This document shows, one piece after another, positions 62,314 through 64,000 of a stretch of DNA of 64,000 nt; position 1 is the first letter of the stretch, and each line of letters begins with the position of its first letter. The position numbers and the translations under genes are program-made. A model generated the notes under the pieces. It searched no databases, had not been told where the DNA came from, and worked only from the letters and a program-made list of their open reading frames with translations. Source of the DNA: Isoetes taiwanensis (Eukaryota; Streptophyta; Lycopodiopsida; Isoetales; Isoetaceae); NCBI GenBank assembly GCA_021234155.1, contig JAJEKV010000030.1, positions 3,260,761 to 3,324,760 on the forward strand, written 5' to 3'.

Positions 62314-63724
62314 TATTCAAATTACTGCGAAACATAAGTTGCTAGATGGGTTGATATTTAATAATGAAGATCCTTAGGCGTGTGAGGCATGTATGCTTGG
62401 AAAGCAAGCTAAGACTTCCTTTAAAATAAAGGACGGCGAGGCAAGCTGAGTTGCTTGAATTAGTGCGATACGGCGTGTGTGGACCTATGCAAACCACCTG
62501 AGCCTTGAGAAGGAAATCATATTTTGCCACTTTTATATGAATGATTGTAGCGAGGCGCGCAAATGTTATTATCTTAGCACAAAAGATCAAAGTATATATG
62601 ATGCTTTTACGGCTTTTATGTGAGGAGGTAGGCGAGAAACATCAAGCGTGTAAAATCATTGAGGTGGATCTGGGAGAATACGGTCAGTGAATTCACAAAG
62701 ATTCTGTCATATACTTGAGGTATTAGAAGGCGGTACACATGCGATATACCTTGAATAGAGGTAGAGCGTAGAGAAACTGCTTTCCTATAATGGATGCGGC
62801 CTAGATGCATGTTGAAACATGCGGGGATTACTAACTTTATGGGGAGAAGCGTGGCTACTTGGCTTTGCTATATCTGACAGGTTGCCACGGTACATTGAAG
62901 GGGCAGTTCACGAGGAGAAGTGAATTACGGAAGAAATGATCCGTCGATAAGCGAGGTCTCTGTGGATGTTTAAGCGTACATGCTTTCGTGCGGAAGGGCT
63001 GAGAGGATTGGATGATGAGTATCCCACTTTTCTAGTAGGGTAATGATGAGAGGCCCGGTGGCTATAGGCTATATAGACACTGTGACCCATAAAGTTTATG
63101 TTAGCGAGGATGTTGAATTTGATGAAAGAATACTCTATAAGGATGATAGAAATCTTTGAAAGCGGTCTGAGCGGTAGATGGATACCAATGACGTCTAGAG
63201 AAGGATCTGGAGAAGATCAAGGAGACGATGGCCGGAGCCGGATGTAGTAATGGCATTGACTCGGATATTGGGCGGATAGGTGCATGAGACGCCGGGGTAA
63301 ACCGATTGCACCACATACCTTAGGAGAAGCGGAAACGCGAGGAGGTGCATGAGAGGCTCTTTGGGCGATAGTGTGCCCGGATGTGCAAGTACGCCGAAGG
63401 AAGGCAAAGACATTGAAAGTAGAAACGAGGGGTCCACCGTCGTCTCTGCAGTGGAGCGGCAAAGCGGGGAAGAACTTCAGCACGATCGCGGTGCTTATGG
63501 CTGGCGGGAACAAAGCGAGGTTCAAGAGCGAAGATAATATCTTGTGTAGTGGAGCCCAGAGCGATGAAACAAGGCAGTGGGGCCGGATTCCCTCAAATGG
63601 AAGGAGGAAGCTATGGAGAGTGAGTTGAAATCATTTGAAGAAATGGAACATATGAATTCAGTGTCCGTCAGGGCAAAAATGTAGTTGGCGTGGTAATGCT
63701 TTAAAATAAAGAGAATGCTGATGG

Positions 63725-63988
63725 ATGATGAAAGGTATAAAAGCTCATTTAGTAGCAAAGGATACCTTTCGAAGAAGGAGTAGACTATCTGAAATGCTTT
63801 TTTCACCCATAGTCAAGGTGACTAGTCTAAGAACCACGATAGCATTAGCGGTTAGTGATATGGAGATAGAGCATATGGGCGTGAAGGCGGCTTTCTTAAA
63901 TGGAGAACTAGAAAGAGATCTATGGAAGCGGCACGAAGGGGATATGGCTGAGGGAAGGATGGTGTCTTGGTGGCGATATGCGGCTTGA
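63725..63988 (+). pseudogene. Copia reverse-transcriptase segment
   Basis: An open stretch of 87 codons: KAHLVAKDTF, then SPIVKVTSLRTTIALAVSDM and GVKAAFLNGELERDLWKRHE. It matches the N-terminal RT block of Ty1/copia (K-A-x-L-V-A-K, then F-S-P-V-V-K, then D-V-K-T-A-F-L-N-G). The Asp before VKTAF is a Gly here (GVKAAF), which would alter a catalytic residue unless it is a miscall. Confidence 0.8.
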
Positions 63989-64000
63989 GACAAGCATACA

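Larger units (their letters stand above)
61880..64000 (+). mobile_element. Ty1/copia retrotransposon, partial (runs off window)
   Basis: Pol domains in order. A degraded protease start (about 61,905-62,090). The gag-pre-integrase region with LDLVDDGYEL (about 62,110-62,145) and TWHLRMGHIN (about 62,274-62,302). The integrase zinc CEACMLGKQ (62,381-62,407). An integrase core with a DCS-KCYYLSTKDQ-like block (about 62,545-62,590) and an EVDLGEY block (about 62,660-62,680). RT with KAHLVAKDTF (about 63,738-63,768), PIVKVTSLRTTIALAVSDME (63,808-63,866) and KAAFLNGELERDLW (63,882-63,924). Frameshifts are frequent. RNase H and the 3' LTR are beyond the edge. The 5' LTR was not delimited. Confidence 0.85.

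Overview
This is nuclear DNA of a land plant. Short exons with GT-AG introns encode an ERD6-like sugar transporter and a zinc carboxypeptidase, embedded in plant-type mobile DNA: a Mutator-like element (MULE) with a SWIM-finger transposase, LINE reverse-transcriptase remnants, a Ty1/copia element and LTR-like pieces. The species cannot be named from the sequence. Introns of 14 to 24 kb filled with nested elements suggest a large, transposon-rich genome. A non-flowering land plant is only a guess.

The dominant structure is a giant imperfect palindrome. Positions 1 to about 26,262 are repeated in reverse complement from about 26,438 to about 59,975, around a spacer of about 175 bp. The left arm runs off the window edge. 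Each arm carries, from the centre outward: an intergenic stretch with LINE and LTR-like debris; the first three exons of the sugar transporter; a huge intron holding a nest of elements; the remaining transporter exons; and the 3' end of a convergent M14 carboxypeptidase. The two transporter copies are therefore divergent, at 21,433 (minus) and 30,958 (plus).

The nest has up to three layers. The outermost is bounded by direct repeats of about 130-140 bp, most copies with a TATA box. Into it a 6.8-6.9 kb MULE has inserted, with a 9-bp target duplication present in both arms. In the right arm only, an 8.8 kb element with inverted termini has also inserted at 44,543-53,338. It encodes a DUF7869-like transposase-type protein and a second spliced gene whose introns carry clusters of the palindrome GGTATAAATTTATACC. 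The left arm alone has a 1.5 kb insertion at about 2,075-3,550 that contains a MITE. The arms are thus two different copies of the locus, either haplotypes joined head to head or a real inverted duplication, and not one molecule read twice.

Most reading frames are broken. Where one arm is broken the other is often intact at the same codons. One miscall pattern (CAGCTT read as AGCGGTT on the plus strand) is seen once in each arm. I therefore read many frameshifts as sequencing error rather than decay. Gene limits are approximate throughout.

From about 59,975 to the end the sequence is single copy. It holds a tRNA-like sequence at 61,635-61,704 and a Ty1/copia retrotransposon running off the right edge.
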